The position numbers and the translations under genes were made by a program. The notes under the pieces are model-generated. The model was not told where the DNA came from and made no database searches. It was given only the letters and a program-made list of their open reading frames with translations. Of a stretch of 64,000 nucleotides of DNA, positions 13,076 to 25,690 are shown in pieces. Each line of letters begins with the position of its first letter. Position 1 is the stretch's first letter. Origin of the DNA: Sphagnum compactum (taxonomy: Eukaryota; Bryophyta; Sphagnopsida; Sphagnales); NCBI GenBank assembly GCA_965153455.1, contig OZ234494.1, positions 25,535,354-25,599,353 of the forward strand. The letters run 5' to 3'.

Positions 13076-13084
13076 GATATATAG
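13076..13084 (+). promoter_or_regulatory. Candidate TATA box of GTG/GPHR gene
   Basis: A GGATATATAG word lies about 120 bp before the ATG at 13202. Initiation about 30 bp downstream would give a 5' leader near 90 nt. Placement is by motif and distance only. The competing long minus-strand frame over 12654-13250 is Ser/Pro-rich with no domain. Confidence 0.4.
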
Positions 13085-13201
13085 TTTTGCAACAATTCTG
13101 ATGCGAAAGGAAAGGGGGATTCCGAGCGAGCGAACGAGCGAAAGGATCATCTAATGGTACAATCTGCGTACTAATTTGTAACAAGAATTTTGGCAAACAA
13201 G

Positions 13202-16200
13202 ATGAGGGCACGTTTGGTGATATATGAGAGCTTTGTGGTCGGGGGATCAATTGGAGCTCTCGGCTGGATAGGCTTGTGGTTCTTGAACAAGAAATTGTAC
13301 AAGGATTATGAGGAGAAACGAGTTCTAGTGCAGATCCTATTCAGTGCTGTATTCTCGTTTTCATGCAATCTTTTGCAACTGGTGCTGTTTGAGATTCTCC
13401 CTGTTCTCTCTGAACAGTAAGTCCTTTATTTTCCTCCAAACATGTTGTGCACGTGGGAAATTTCATTCTAGGAGGCCAACAACAACTGTGATTGGTTTTG
13501 TAGGTTTTGTATTCTCAAAAGAATTGCACAAGAATTTCATGCAGAACAACATAGCAGCCTAAAACCATTTGCAAAGTCTTCTTTTTCATAGTCTTTTTCT
13601 GCAGACAGACATGCACTAGAACAGAAAGAGGTAGTGACTGACTGGAAGAGCAAATGAAGCCACCCAAAGGATCATCATTGCTATGAGTTTTTGCTAGGAG
13701 TGATGGTTTTTGGGAGAGAAAGATACTGACTACCTGATGTCATGGCAACTGGCAGAGCACGCAGGATCAATTGGAAGATAGACTTGTTTTGTCTCATTGG
13801 GCTCCTTGTCTTTGTGTTGCCGTATTATCACTGCTACCTTATGCTCCGCAACAATGGTATGTGCTTTTTTTCCCCCAGCTCTTCCACCAATTGCCCTTTT
13901 CATTTGTCATCACTCAATTCACACATCTTCTTCTTCTTCTTGAATGTCCATATCTTGCTTTGATAGTGACACCAAACAGAGAGAAATTGCAACCCTAGAC
14001 ATCTAGTTGGGAAAATCCTGCATGTGTTAGTCTCGACTGATTGCTGACTCAGATGTTTTCACCTGTTATGGAACTGTCTTGATTCTGATATGGAAATGAG
14101 GCCACTTCTGTTTGGTTACATCTTTTGGAGATTTAAGAGTTTTTGTAGTTTGTATGTGGAAGAAGTTTGTTCTTGGATTACCCACATGACCTTGGTCAAG
14201 GTGCTGCTTGTACAGTCATGGATAGATCTTGGATGCTACACTGTTTTGTCAAGGCCAGCTATGATGCCACCACCTATTCTGCACTGCAAGCATGTGTGCA
14301 AAGATTGGACATTGTGATACATGCAACTTTGTTCTCACAATTGCCCAAATTGAGTGGTTTACAGGGATGCGGCAGAAAAGAGCTATGTTGAGTGCTGTGT
14401 TGTTTCTGTCAGTTTTTCTTTATGCTTTTTGGCGCATGGGAATTCACCTTCCAATGCTCTCCCCTGACAAAGGTTTTTTCACCTTTCTGAGCTCCAATTG
14501 TTGTGTTTCTGTCTAGGATCTTCCTCTCTTTATTGAATGTAAGAGATGAGCAGTTGCAAAACTGGATGCCTGGGGGTACAGTTGGTCATGTCAGGGCACT
14601 AGTAGTTTTGTCTGACGAAGTCATGCAAGTCTGCTTCCTTCTGATTATAACTTTTGCTGACTAATGCATCTCTCTAATCTTCAGGTTTTTTTACAATGGC
14701 TCAACTTGTGAGCAGAGTTGGAGTCATTGGGGTTTCCTTGATGGCAATCTTGGCTGGTTTTGGAGCTGTCAATCTGCCCTATGGGTATCTCACACTCTTT
14801 ATCAGGTACAGATGTTGGTTCTCAGTTGCAGTAAAGGTCATGTCATGTTTGTCTCTAGCTGTTTCCAGCTGGCCAACACTTTCTGTTTGTGAGGCACTCT
14901 AGAGACTTGTTTCAAAGGGCTCTAATTTTCTTCTGAAAGATTCCATCAGCACTTGTGAAGTGATGATAATTTGGCAGCAGGGTTACACCCTTGGCATTGC
15001 TGCAGATAAGATTCTGTCTCTTCATCAAACATACAGTGTCAAGGTCACCCCACACAAGGGAGTCCTATCTGGGTATAAATTTATAGGTGTTGATTGGTGT
15101 GTTGACAGAGAGATTGATGAAGCAGAAATTTCTGCACTCGAGAGGAGGTTATTGTATGCACAGGAAATGGTGGTAGCAAAGGAAAAGAAGATAAATCAGG
15201 CACAAATTGACTTGCAACGTCTAAACAGAGGTTACCAAGAGGTGAACTCTCTGATTTCTACTTATCAATTTATTGACTTCTTCAGCAATGCTGAAATGTA
15301 CCATGATGTGAGAGACCCAGTATTCTGTATGTTCAACATATGGTGCAAGTTTGGCAAAGGAGATTGTTGGTTTAATTAGGGGTTCTTGGGCACAGCCAGA
15401 AGATCCAAAGTCATTCATGACTCGGTGGATAGGAACTGTGGTACGAACTGCACAAGAAGATGAGCAGGAACAAGGTGCTTATTGTTCCTTTCTAAGTCTA
15501 GACCATCATTTTTGTCAACCTGACCTCAGTTATATAGCTTACATTCCTTGCTTTCAGAGGTAACAGGAAATGAAGTTTGTCTGAAAATCTCCTCATCCTT
15601 TATATCTCTTGTTCAAATACTTGGGGAAGTTGCTCTTATCCTTTTCACAAGAGGAGCAGCACCATCATTTTTGGAATTGAATCCTGTTGATGCATACATG
15701 TAGAGATACGGGTGATGGAGGAAGAAGTGAAGGCATTGGACGAGATGACAAAACAGCTTTTCCTTGAGGTGTATGAACTGCGCCAGGCTAAGGTCAGCTT
15801 CACTCTGGCCTATATAGGCTTTTGTGGTTTGCAGGGAGAATGATCAAAGAGTGGTCAAGTTGAGGGAGCCAGGGCTAAACTATGTTGAGAGTCAAAGCCA
15901 GCACTGCAGTTGTGTGAAACAGTGTTCTTGTTTGGGAGTTGTAAGAGATACCTCATTGTATTGTGGCTGGGCTCTACCTTAAAGTGGGAGAAATGAGCAA
16001 AAAAAATATCATTTTTTTTGAGGGACATTGGGGGGTCAGTGACACATGGATGAGAGCAATTTTTTTCTCCTCTCTTTAGGTCCTTGTGGCAGGAGCTATC
16101 TAGTACAGGCTTCATTATTTCATGCCAATTGTTCTGTTATGGTTGTGGTTGAAGGAAGTGGCAGCATTCTCAAGGACATGGCGGGGACACATGCAAAACT

Positions 16201-19200
16201 TTTTGGGATATGTGTGCTCTTTGTATTGTGTGTACAAGATGTACAAGGTCAGTACTCTCCCTGGACCATCAATTTTTCTTGGGCCATAGGATATTTGCTG
16301 TGTGAAGTACAAATTCTGATTTTCAGGTCTATCTTGTTGCTGGCGATCAAGGCTTCAGGATCAGTTTTACATCACTCAAGAGAGCCCTTACATTCTACAT
16401 CTTTGTGAGGGGTCAAGTGAAGGCAGTGTCTGGTCTTGTCACAAGAACTTTGGAGCTACAATTGATATATTGACCAGGGAGAGAGAGAATTTTTTTTCTG
16501 GAGGTAGTCAATAGTATTCATTCTTTTATGACCATTGTTGAAAATTCTTACACGTAGCAACCTGGTTGTCACTTATTTTCTTTTTTTTTTGCAGTCACTG
16601 GAAAGTGTTGTTTACAAAGTTTACAATGAGGTATGCCCTTGGCAACTCTGCACATGATTCTGAGCTGTGACTTCTGGGGGTGTTTGAGTGACAGTCCTAC
16701 TGGTGCCAGTTAAGACACTGCAAGAGTCATCGTATAATTTGGGCCACTTGTATTGCATCAGTTGTGATAAAATGAAACAAGTGTTCGTCATGATTCAGAG
16801 GACATCATTATGGCTGTCAAGCGGTTCAAGGCACTTGAGTCAACAGTATTCTCAAAAATTTTGGTGCTTTAGTCTTGCTTTTCCTGTGTACAACAAAAAT
16901 TAAGAGTGAATTTAGAGTATAAAGCTGGAGCAGCACCTACAAACCTAGGGTCCCTACCGAACTTGATTTTCATATGGGCAGTGTACGATTGAGTGTGTGA
17001 TGCTCACAAGGTGTTAGAGATGACATCTTTGAATGGTACAAAAGAGATTTTTTTTTGTACATTCAGGTTACAAAAGTGTGTGGTGTTGATGTTGCTTCAG
17101 GTATGGCTGTATACTTCAGTGTTCAATCATTTCTAATCAACCCTGTTGTTTCGACTCAGTGCTTTGGTGTGTTGCTTGTCACTGCAGTCCTCTACCGGCA
17201 GTGTGGACCCCATCACTCATACTCTCAGCTTGTTTCTACAGTTTTTTGATATTGACATAAATGTCACTCTTTGGTCTCAGGTTTGTCAATCATTTTCCAA
17301 CTATTCATCGTTATTGTGTTGAGTGTTTATGGTTCATATTGTTGTTGTCCATTCCTATTTGGTAGTTCTTCTTGAGATTGGAGTCCTGATCTTTGCCACT
17401 ACCAGCAATATTTCTGGAGTTTATGACTTTTAGGTTACCTATAACCTAGTAGTTTTCATTCTGGGACTCTGGGACTCTGCTGTAGATAGTATTAGTTCTC
17501 ACAACCCCAACAACATGTGCTGGTAAAACCTAATTTGAATCATCCTTCTCTTAAGGTAAGGTGGATCATGTATCTTTTAGCATCATCTCAACTAGAACAA
17601 TTGAATATAGAGGTCTGTGCAGAATACCACTTTGTGTTCTTCAAGCAGAAAGGCAACTATGGCTCTGCGTCACTGATACTTGTCTTGTTGGTGATGTAAA
17701 TCTGATATCATTCCTTTTTTCTTTGTCTCTTGTGGCTTGCTTAAATTTCACAGTATATTTCTCTCCTCTTCATTGGCATGCTGATTGCAATTTCTCTTCG
17801 AGGTTTCCTCTCAAATCTCATGAAGGTTTGATCTCAAACCTGGCCTATTTACCTTGTGCTGTTGGAAGTAGGGCTTTTGGACTTGAACACAATTACTTCC
17901 ATCACTGAAGTAAGGTATCACCTCATGGACTGGTCTGTGCAGTTCTTACCTTGTGCTGTTGGAAGTAGGGCTTTTGGTCTTGAACAGAATTACTTCCATC
18001 ACTGAAGTAAGGGTTGATCTTATGATTTGTGCAGTTCTTTTTTGCGGTGTCTGGAGGTGGTAACAACTCATCTAGCAATGTGGTCCTCTTCCTGTCAGAG
18101 ATAATGGGAATGTACTTTGTGTCATCCATCCTTCTTATCAGAAAAAGCCTGGCTACAAAACACAGGTGCTCAACGATAACTCTACTGTTATAACCTCCAT
18201 GGAAAAGTTGCAGAAATACTCATTGTCAAACACAGATTTTGATAGATCCCCTGAGATGTTAAGAAGTGGTCCTCAATAGAGTTTTTGTAACAGAAGTGAT
18301 AGAAGAGACCAATTTGTCATACAATTAGGCTGCACAACAGTAGAGCAATTTTATGAAGCGCTACCCTCAATGTAGACCCTTTGGCTTAGATGCTTGCTTG
18401 TACAGGGGCGAGTTAAAATGAATTGAAGGTTAGCTTAACAACTTTGAATGAGAATACTGTTGCCTGTTTTAATTAGCTATGATTCTTGAGTGCTGGCTGA
18501 TATCATAACTGAATCATCCTATTGCTTCTGGAGGTGTGACAGAAACTGAGGTAGCAGATTGCCCTAAGTTTTGAGCAGATGAATATATATCTGTGCCCAC
18601 TGTTAGGATCAGATGAAGTTGGTGGGGAGTACTACTAGCAGCTAGTCACTGCAATTTATTATTGAGGTAATGGTCTGCTACTTTGTGCATGATACTCACA
18701 AGGTTATGACTTCCCTCATTTTTGTTGAGGAGGTATTGGGTTGGCTGGAACCGACACATCACCTCAATAATGATTGCCTTACTTTTTTGGAGGAGTTTTT
18801 CACTGCAATCACATTGGTATATTTTATGAAATAACTTCTGTAGTCAGGACTTTGTCAACAAATCACAACTGATACCTCAGTTTTTAAGTCTCAGTTTCAA
18901 TTCGTCATATTTGGATCTGTGCTGAAAGTTCTGTTTGCTCATCCATTCCTGGGTAGTTATATCACCTATGGCTATAACTGTGCACTGCCAGGCCTTTTGT
19001 TGGGAACTGTCAATTTGCCTCAATACAGTTAAAGGGCTACCATAGTCCTTGTCTGCCCTATTATACCACTCGGTTCTATTGTCTATCTGTAAGGATGGGT
19101 TTCTGCATGTCCCCTATAACAATCTACTGTTACTGTATGCAGGATTATCATCACAGATGTGCTGGGTGGTGATATTCAATTCGACTTTTATCACCGTTGG

Positions 19201-19296
19201 TTTGATGCCATTTTTGTTGCAAGTGCTCTTCTTTCACTATTACTTCTATCTGCTCATTACACATCACGGCGTGTGGACAAACATCCCATTGATTGA
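13202..19296 (+). CDS. GTG1: GPCR-type G protein / Golgi pH regulator (GTG/COLD1 family)
   Basis: Multi-pass membrane protein of the GPHR family. Relatives are reported as anion channels of the Golgi and, in plants, as proteins linked to abscisic acid, cold and growth signalling. Exons: 13202-13416, 13756-13856, 14365-14472, 14685-14805, 15109-15241, 15396-15474, 15704-15792, 16155-16247, 16595-16630, 17188-17280, 17754-17825, 18035-18165, 19143-19296. The lengths sum to 1425 nt, exactly 474 codons plus stop, close to the about 468 residues of the family. Recognisable stretches: [146 protein letters not shown] and [20 protein letters not shown]. The start is the first ATG in frame; a longer frame would need a TTG. 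Intron 3 has a weak donor (GTTTTT), and the exon 5/6 borders were chosen to keep phase. It looks intact. Confidence 0.95.
17849..18012 (+). repeat. Tandem duplication in a GTG/GPHR intron
   Basis: Bases 17849-17915 are repeated at 17946-18012 (period 97 bp) with two or three differences. Both copies lie between exons 11 and 12, and each contains CTGAAGTAAGG, so the second is close to the acceptor at 18034. Confidence 0.85.
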
Positions 19297-20950
19297 TTCC
19301 TCATAGGTCTTGTCCCAACCCTACTACACAATACTTGTGTCATTCTGTTATTGTCACTCAATGTCCTGTATATTGCTCTTGATGTATTTTCTGACCTCAA
19401 AGCTCAGCAGGAAGAACAAGAAAACCCTCCTCAATGCCAGCATTAATTCTGCCTAGGCCTGCAGAGAATTTTACAAAGCTGTTGGGTGTGATACGATTAC
19501 ACTCCTGTTCTTAGCCCCATGATTCTTTTTGTATGATGGACAGTTCATTCATATACTAGACTAAATAGAAGGAACTGAAGCCTCTAATTCTTTCTTATCC
19601 TTGATGTGTTCGCAACCAAGAAAGTTACGTCACATTGTAAACAAATTATGCTAGTATGGCAGGCACAATTTGTGTTTTTCCACCACTTTTTGTTATGTTT
19701 GATGTATGTTGTGTGGGGATGCTATCTATTTGGAAGATGGCTGGGTGTATGAACACCATCACAGCTAAGGATGTTTTTCAGGCACATGAGAAAGGCATAG
19801 AGCAAGGCGTATGCCTGAAGTCACACTTTGTTGCCACCTCAGATATTTTGATATAGTACGTGTGCTTCCACTCTCAGTTGCTATAGATTATCTGTTCATT
19901 GGTAAGCTCAAAACCTTACACCACAGTTTAGTTAGAATGGTACCCATAATCTAGAGCATTTCATGGTAGGAATGCCAGTGAACTTGCATGATAAAACTTG
20001 GTGAGTGCATATTGAATGAGGGTAGATAGTCTGTAAGCTAAAAGATGCTTCTATCTTACATGGCCTGACCATGGCAACCCATCTCTACTTTGTCTGTTGA
20101 ATGCAAGGAAAGCTAGTGCAGTGAGAACATGATGTGCAAGCATACATGAGAGGGCTAGGTGGATTTGAAGAAGATTACAATGGTCAATTCCATAGAATTG
20201 TGTTATGATTTACTTGTCAGGGGATTTCCAGTCTAATGTACATGAGAGTGTCGCGTTGCAGTAGTGGTATGGATTGGTCTGGCCAATGACAAATTGGGAA
20301 CTGTAGTGACAGCAATGTTGTTGAGGTAGGCCTGCCACCACCATTCTTCAAATTACATATATAGACCTCCAAGGTAAAATATGTATTGATTGGAAAGAGA
20401 GAATCATTGTTGAGACTCAAATCTGCTGGATATGAACCTGTAGGCAACAGAGTTGAAGAGAAAGCAGATCATACATTTTTGCAATAAATAGTGAATTCAC
20501 AGATTATCTGTAAGGTCACCCATCCCAATACTATTCAGTTGAAGTGGGCTCAACTTTGAGAGCGCTTATGGAACCTTGCTAAATTGAAACCTTCTTTTGA
20601 TTAATTTTCAAAGATGAAAATCGCTCTAAATTCAATATGTTTTGATCTATTGATACAAAAATTATGAAACAAATGATGTGCACATTGCCTTATCGAGGGC
20701 TTTCAGGTGGTAACCAAGAGTGGAGTTGGGGGGCTCTGCAGTTTGGGAGGGTTATGGATTGATCACATGCAAACAGAGAAACACATGTCTTAATACATAA
20801 ATTCTGAAGGAATTCATTCTAAAGAGCAGGCTAGGTGTTCAGGGGAGGGCTATCTTTGATTTGAAATCTTGAATGTCAGTAGTGGATGCCCTTGAATCTA
20901 AGAAATCTGCAAGGGTGGGCACTTTATTTGTCACAAAAATCAAGTAGCTC
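19297..20950. other. 3' flank of GTG/GPHR and intergenic DNA
   Basis: The first few hundred bases are probably the 3' untranslated region. No further gene is recognised; short frames at 19656-19856 and 20217-20447 have no domain. Confidence 0.4.
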
Positions 20951-20958
20951 ATTGAAAA

Positions 20959-21007
20959 TAATATGGATTCAAGTCAAGCACGGGTTCATTGTCTTGAATC
21001 CATATTA
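20959..21007. repeat. Perfect hairpin, 15-bp arms
   Basis: Arm 20959-20973 is the exact reverse complement of 20993-21007, with a 19-base spacer. It is isolated in intergenic DNA. It could be a small foldback relic or an RNA hairpin; no wider terminal repeats were seen around it. Confidence 0.8.
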
Positions 21008-21586
21008 CAGGGCACCTCAATAGTTCAGAAACCATGGCTACTATCTATGGTCCAAATATTAACTACAGAATGATGATGAATGATGAGGAACAATTCAATG
21101 AATTGCTTGCTAATAACGAAGTTAGCTTATGGTTTGCTACTCCGTGCGCTCTTTTACTATTTTTAGGTCCTGTAGCTAAATCCGCGCAATTTCTGCTTCA
21201 CCAACCCTGCAAAACTTCATAAAAAGAAATCACCCAAGAAATGGAGAGAAAAAGAAACAAAGGGCAAGGACCAAAGTCCAGGCAAGCAAACAGCCCAAAA
21301 GAGGCGTGCCACAAGGAGGTAAGGGAAGCACTAAGCACTGAAACCTCCACCGGTCACATGAAGCATATCAACTAAAGAAAGGGGAGGTAAGCCCGATAAC
21401 ACTCCAAGCCTAAAAGAACCCTCCCCTGCAGTAATAGCCCGCCTCAAGATGGAGGCGGCCTGTGCCCTCTGTATAGCCACCAACACTCTCTGTCTATAAA
21501 AGGAACCTAACACTGCGCTACATAAGGATGCAGCAAAATCCAGGGGGATATACCAAAGTTGTCTCGCCCATCTATCTATGAAGCAA

Positions 21587-22010
21587 GGTAGTTTGTTTGT
21601 TTTGTTTGTCACATTGAAATCTTCCAAACCAAGGTGCTTTTTGCCATGCTCTTTGATACAGTTGGAAAGCCTTCAATGAGTAGGGGTGCATCAAGTTGGT
21701 TTGATAATGTTTCGACCTACAATGGAGAAGTTATTGAAGATCGAATAAACTTTTCACTACAAAAATCATTTAAATCAAAACTAAAATTCATAGAGGAATT
21801 TGGGTGTGCTCTTTATATTGTTGGAAGGCCTTTAGTGAGTAAGATTTAATGAAGATGACTTGAAAATTTCTTGACCTAAAGCGTAGAAGATATTAAATTT
21901 GAGTAGTTTTTGTCATTCAAAATTCAATTAAATTGCAAAAAATGATTTGGAAGGAGAATTTAGTTGTATAACCAATTCACACTTGGGTCAATGACACAAC
22001 CTAGACTAAT
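21587..22010 (+). repeat. Dispersed repeat, copy B (unclassified)
   Basis: Partner of 9305-9740: TTTGTTTGTTTTGTTTGTCA, then GTTGGAAAGCCTTCAATGAG, then a second GTTGGAAGGCCTTTAGTGAG, ending with ATTCACACTTGGGTCAATGAC. The internal repetition of a TTGGAA(A)GGCC(T)TT-GTGAGTA phrase suggests the repeat itself has a short internal period. Non-coding. Confidence 0.6.
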
Positions 22011-22960
22011 AATTCTGAATTTAACCCTTAATTGACATTTTATCAAAACAATCTAAAGTGGGAGGAGCGAGCATCCACTAGTCAATGTGTAAATGTCTAA
22101 ATTTTAAAATTCCAACTTGGTAAAGTTGTAAGGGATTTCAAGTTGAATCTTTTGATAACCAAAAAGGAATTGAATCAAGGAATGGAAAAAAGACATATTT
22201 AATTAATTTAGAACTTTACAAAAGTTTGAAAATTCAAACAATAACTTTACAATTTTAATTTTTTCAAACTTTCAATTATAAATGACCTGGTGGCCACTAA
22301 GACCACAAGGAAAAGCTCTTAAAAAAATACAATTTACATGCAGTGTTTACAAATTGAACTTTAAAGACACCATGGCAGGTTTTTTTAAAGAAAGTTTACA
22401 TAAATCATACTAAAATTTTAACAAAATTTATTAAATTTTATAGATACAAATTAAAGTTGGTGGCCACCAAGTTGTGAAAACAAATAATATTGATTTTCTG
22501 AAGAGTTTTGAAACCAAAAAATCCACTATTAATAAAAAAAAAATTCCTAAAAGCCTAAACAGTTTAATTTGCAGGATAAATTGAAAGATAATGTCAAATC
22601 CTCGTAGTATTACAAAACTTGTTATTGTCCATGGTCAAATATGCAATAACATTGGCACCATTTTGAAATAAAAAATTGAATGGCCAACATCATTTTCTCC
22701 CTTTTAAAGTTGTAAACAACATGCGCAGTTTGTGAACAATTGTCCAAACCAACTACAAACAAAAGTCAATACTAGAAAACAAGGGCAAATGAAAACAAAG
22801 ACCAATGTAAAAAAATTATAACAAAAAAATGACTTGCAAAATGAAATGATTCAAACTGCATACTTAAAAGGGGCTAGTTATTGCGAACGTTACCATTATC
22901 ATTATCCATATACTAGACGAACCAATAATAATTTTTCGAAGAGGAATTTAAACAAGGTTT
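22011..22960. other. AT-rich intergenic DNA
   Basis: No gene, RNA or clear repeat structure was seen. It precedes the truncated left edge of the retrotransposon; no matching 5' LTR was found here. Confidence 0.4.
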
Positions 22961-22984
22961 AGAATATTTTACCAGGCTTTCCCC

Positions 22985-23896
22985 ACCAAGGGTAATTCTA
23001 GTAAGAATGCTAAGAAGAAGGAACACAATGTTAACAAGAGGGAGGTGCTTCAAGCTCATGCCGCGCAAGTTCAAACTCTGCAAAATGAACTCGAATCATT
23101 GAGGGCCCAACTTGCTAATCTAAAAGGCAAGTCTTCCCAACCAACCAGTCATGCCCAACCTATATAGGGTTCAGGATCACGGGAGGGACCTCCTAGGTCG
23201 TTCTATGGTCTCTTACACGATGCCATGGCTAGGGAGTATGTTCTTTCCAATGCACACAATTCTAGTTTCACACTAAAATTTGCCACTTCTTTTTACCCTT
23301 CTTACTTCGCGACACAAGAAGCTAATGTGACACCCAAAGTTTCTGCCACTAGGTAGGTAATTTAGACTAATGGACTCGCATTTGGTTCAAGTCCTATTAC
23401 CAAAGCTAGAGGAGCTTGAACAGTCATGCCACAATCTTTTCGTCCTCTCAACACGGAAGAAGAACGCACCTTGTTGGTGAAGGGGGAGGAGACTACTACA
23501 CCACAAGCTGCTAGGGCATCAAATTCTCGTGTCCCAGGAATACATGTACATTAGGAAAACACACAATTTTCCATTGATCAGCTTATGGAGTGCCAACTTC
23601 AAATGCGTGAAGTGGCGCAAAAGCTTGTGAATACACCGTTGTTTAGTTTTCAAGATTTGAAGCTAAGTACCAGGGACATAATTGCAGTACTTAAGGATAC
23701 CCTAAACACTACATTAGAACCTCTACCAATCCCTGATCCACATGCTACAGGGGTCCCATCCAACACCTTGGAGAAACACTCGATTGGCTCACATGTTGTA
23801 GATGGCATTCGTAATCTGGTCATTAATTCTAGCATGGCTAAACTAGTGGGTTCTCCTACCTCTGATTTTTACACTCACATATCAAAAGGGAGTTAA
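22985..23896 (+). pseudogene. gag-like region of the Ty3/gypsy element
   Basis: From 22985 the frame reads a Lys/Glu-rich coiled-coil stretch (VQTLQNELESLRAQLANLKG) ending in a stop near 23165. A second open piece, from the ATG at 23585 to 23896, reads MECQLQMREVAQKLVNTP and then a polar segment. No zinc knuckle was seen. Assignment to gag rests on position upstream of the protease and on the coiled coil, not on a recognised capsid domain. Confidence 0.5.
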
Positions 23897-24059
23897 AAAC
23901 AATTCACTTGTGGATTTGTTATTTAGCAAAGGCGTTGTGGATAACCATTCTCTCCACAAAGTCTCTCACTCATTTCCGAAGGTGGTGCCTAGTGAGAACT
24001 TCCATCGCCACCGGAATTGCCATTGTCGACAATACTTAGTCAACAATCCAGGTGGGAGG

Positions 24060-24330
24060 ACATACACCCAGAATGGTACTTCTTGATACAAGTGCCCAAC
24101 CAGTGATTCTTGGAGTTCAATTCGCCAAGAAGATGGGCATGCTCGACTCCAAATTAGGGAAATCTATGTGGCAAATTCGCACCGCTAATGGGAATGTATA
24201 AGAAGTACTTGGGGATAGTTTGGATTTTATTGCACTTAACTCAATGAAGGTACAACTCATGAGCTTTGCCTACGGTTCAGATGTTTAGTCACCAATGCCA
24301 CCAGTTATGATGTGCTTATTGGGCAGGAGC
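24060..24330 (+). pseudogene. Retroviral-type aspartic protease, degenerate
   Basis: The reading MVLLDTSAQPVILG matches the active-site segment of retropepsins (usually D-T/S-G-A; here DTSA). It is followed by an ANGN turn and, after a frameshift, by SYDVLIGQEP, which corresponds to the conserved ILG-type segment near the protease C-terminus. In-frame stops near 24198 and 24286 and at least one frameshift break it. In the element it would have cut the polyprotein. Confidence 0.75.
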
Positions 24331-24449
24331 CCTATTTCCACCAGGTTTCACAATTGACAACTGGTTCGAGCATGCGTACTACCAAGTGGATTAGGAGACT
24401 GATGGCCACCACCTAGGATACATACCCCTTGATTTACATGGGAACCATA

Positions 24450-25690
24450 GTCCTATGGCCCACCATTGTATGTTTGAAGAAGCACATACCATTTCCTACA
24501 TCCAACAAGTTAGCCATGAGTGGATAGAGGGAGATGAAGAGGAAACAGCTTATGCCCAAGCTACTAAAAGCTTGAGGGTGGTTCCTATTGACGTTCAACA
24601 CAAACCAGAGGTTCTACAAAGGTTCAAAGCAGCCCACAAGCCCTTAGTCAAAGCTCTGTCTAGTTTTGAAAACATAGAGGGCCATGGCGAACCAATTAAA
24701 CTAGTACTTCGTCAGCTAATCACCTGGACATCGCCTAAGGAGGGGATTATATTACTAAAGTTCTTTGGTGGTATTGGTACAGGTCTCAAAGCCCTACTAC
24801 AGTCAGGGATGGTGGTTCGGAATTATTTCTACGTAGACATTGATCCTATTGCAAGGCAAGTGGCGGCATCAAGAATGATGGAGCTCATAGCCAGATGTCC
24901 ACAATAATTTGCAACCACCGCATGGAAGGCCAATTTCACTTTCTTGCCTTTTGACATATAACTAATTTAGAAGAAACATATGGAATTATTTGGCCCCGTG
25001 GATTTTATCATTTCAAGTTAAGAGTGTCAAGGATTTTCAGCAGCTAGATTTGGAGAAGGTTTGAGTGACACAAGATCCGGTCTTTTCACGGACATGGTAC
25101 GATTGATCACCTAGGCTCAATCCATTTCTCCTATGCTTGGTTATGTAATTGAGAACACCCCTTTTTAGCTTGACCAGAGGGAAAAAGTCCAGGAGCACTA
25201 CATGCTGGTCAAGCATTACCTTGGAGAGCCGCTCCTACTTGATGCGGCACAATGCGGTTCCTATGCGCACTGGCTGCGCAACTGGTGGACCAACCTTGCA
25301 CCACTCTCAGTTCTGTAGTTGATACTGAGATACACCATCAGAAACCCCAACCTGCAGGTTTCTCACATATTGGATGATCAAAGTTCCTACCAACCAGTTA
25401 CAAGGCAGGAGAAACCTCCTTGGTTTCCTACGAACACAGTAGGAAAACCAAGAGGTGTTTGGCCCACCTTTGTCTCTTTCCCAGGGACACACGCCTTTCA
25501 AGGAGATGGACCAGGCCTGGTGTATCATCATGCTTCAGCCACTTGGGATGAACCAAGCCCAGAAGAAAGAGAAAAGGCTATGGGGTTCTAAACTGGCATT
25601 ACTAGTCACAACAAAGTGACTAGATTGGAACGTAACACTATACTGGAAAGAGGCATGGACCTAAACTCCCTTACATGGTTGTTGGTAACT
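24450..25690 (+). pseudogene. C5 cytosine DNA methyltransferase domain carried by the retrotransposon
   Basis: All main motifs of a C5 cytosine methyltransferase occur in the usual order. Motif I FFGGIGTG (24761-24784) and YVDIDP (24830-24847) form the AdoMet site. The catalytic loop reads ECQGFS with its Cys at 25025-25027, preceded by a stop at 25019. ENTP (25151-25162) is motif VI, and the segment ending WLRNWWTNL (25241-25299) is the motif VIII region. A variable stretch (about 25300-25560) is followed by EREKAMGF (25568-25591) and MDLNSLTWL (about 25655-25680) at the C-terminal motif IX/X positions. It lies directly between protease and reverse transcriptase in the same orientation. The usual Pro before the catalytic Cys reads Glu, and several stops are present, so this copy is inactive. 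The product would have methylated DNA if expressed intact; specificity cannot be read here. Confidence 0.85.

Noticed and set aside
12654-13250. Long minus-strand open frame (198 codons) opposite the GTG/GPHR 5' leader
   Set aside because: Ser/Pro/Ala-rich translation of a purine-rich leader and CTG repeats; no domain, and it overlaps the start of a certain gene.
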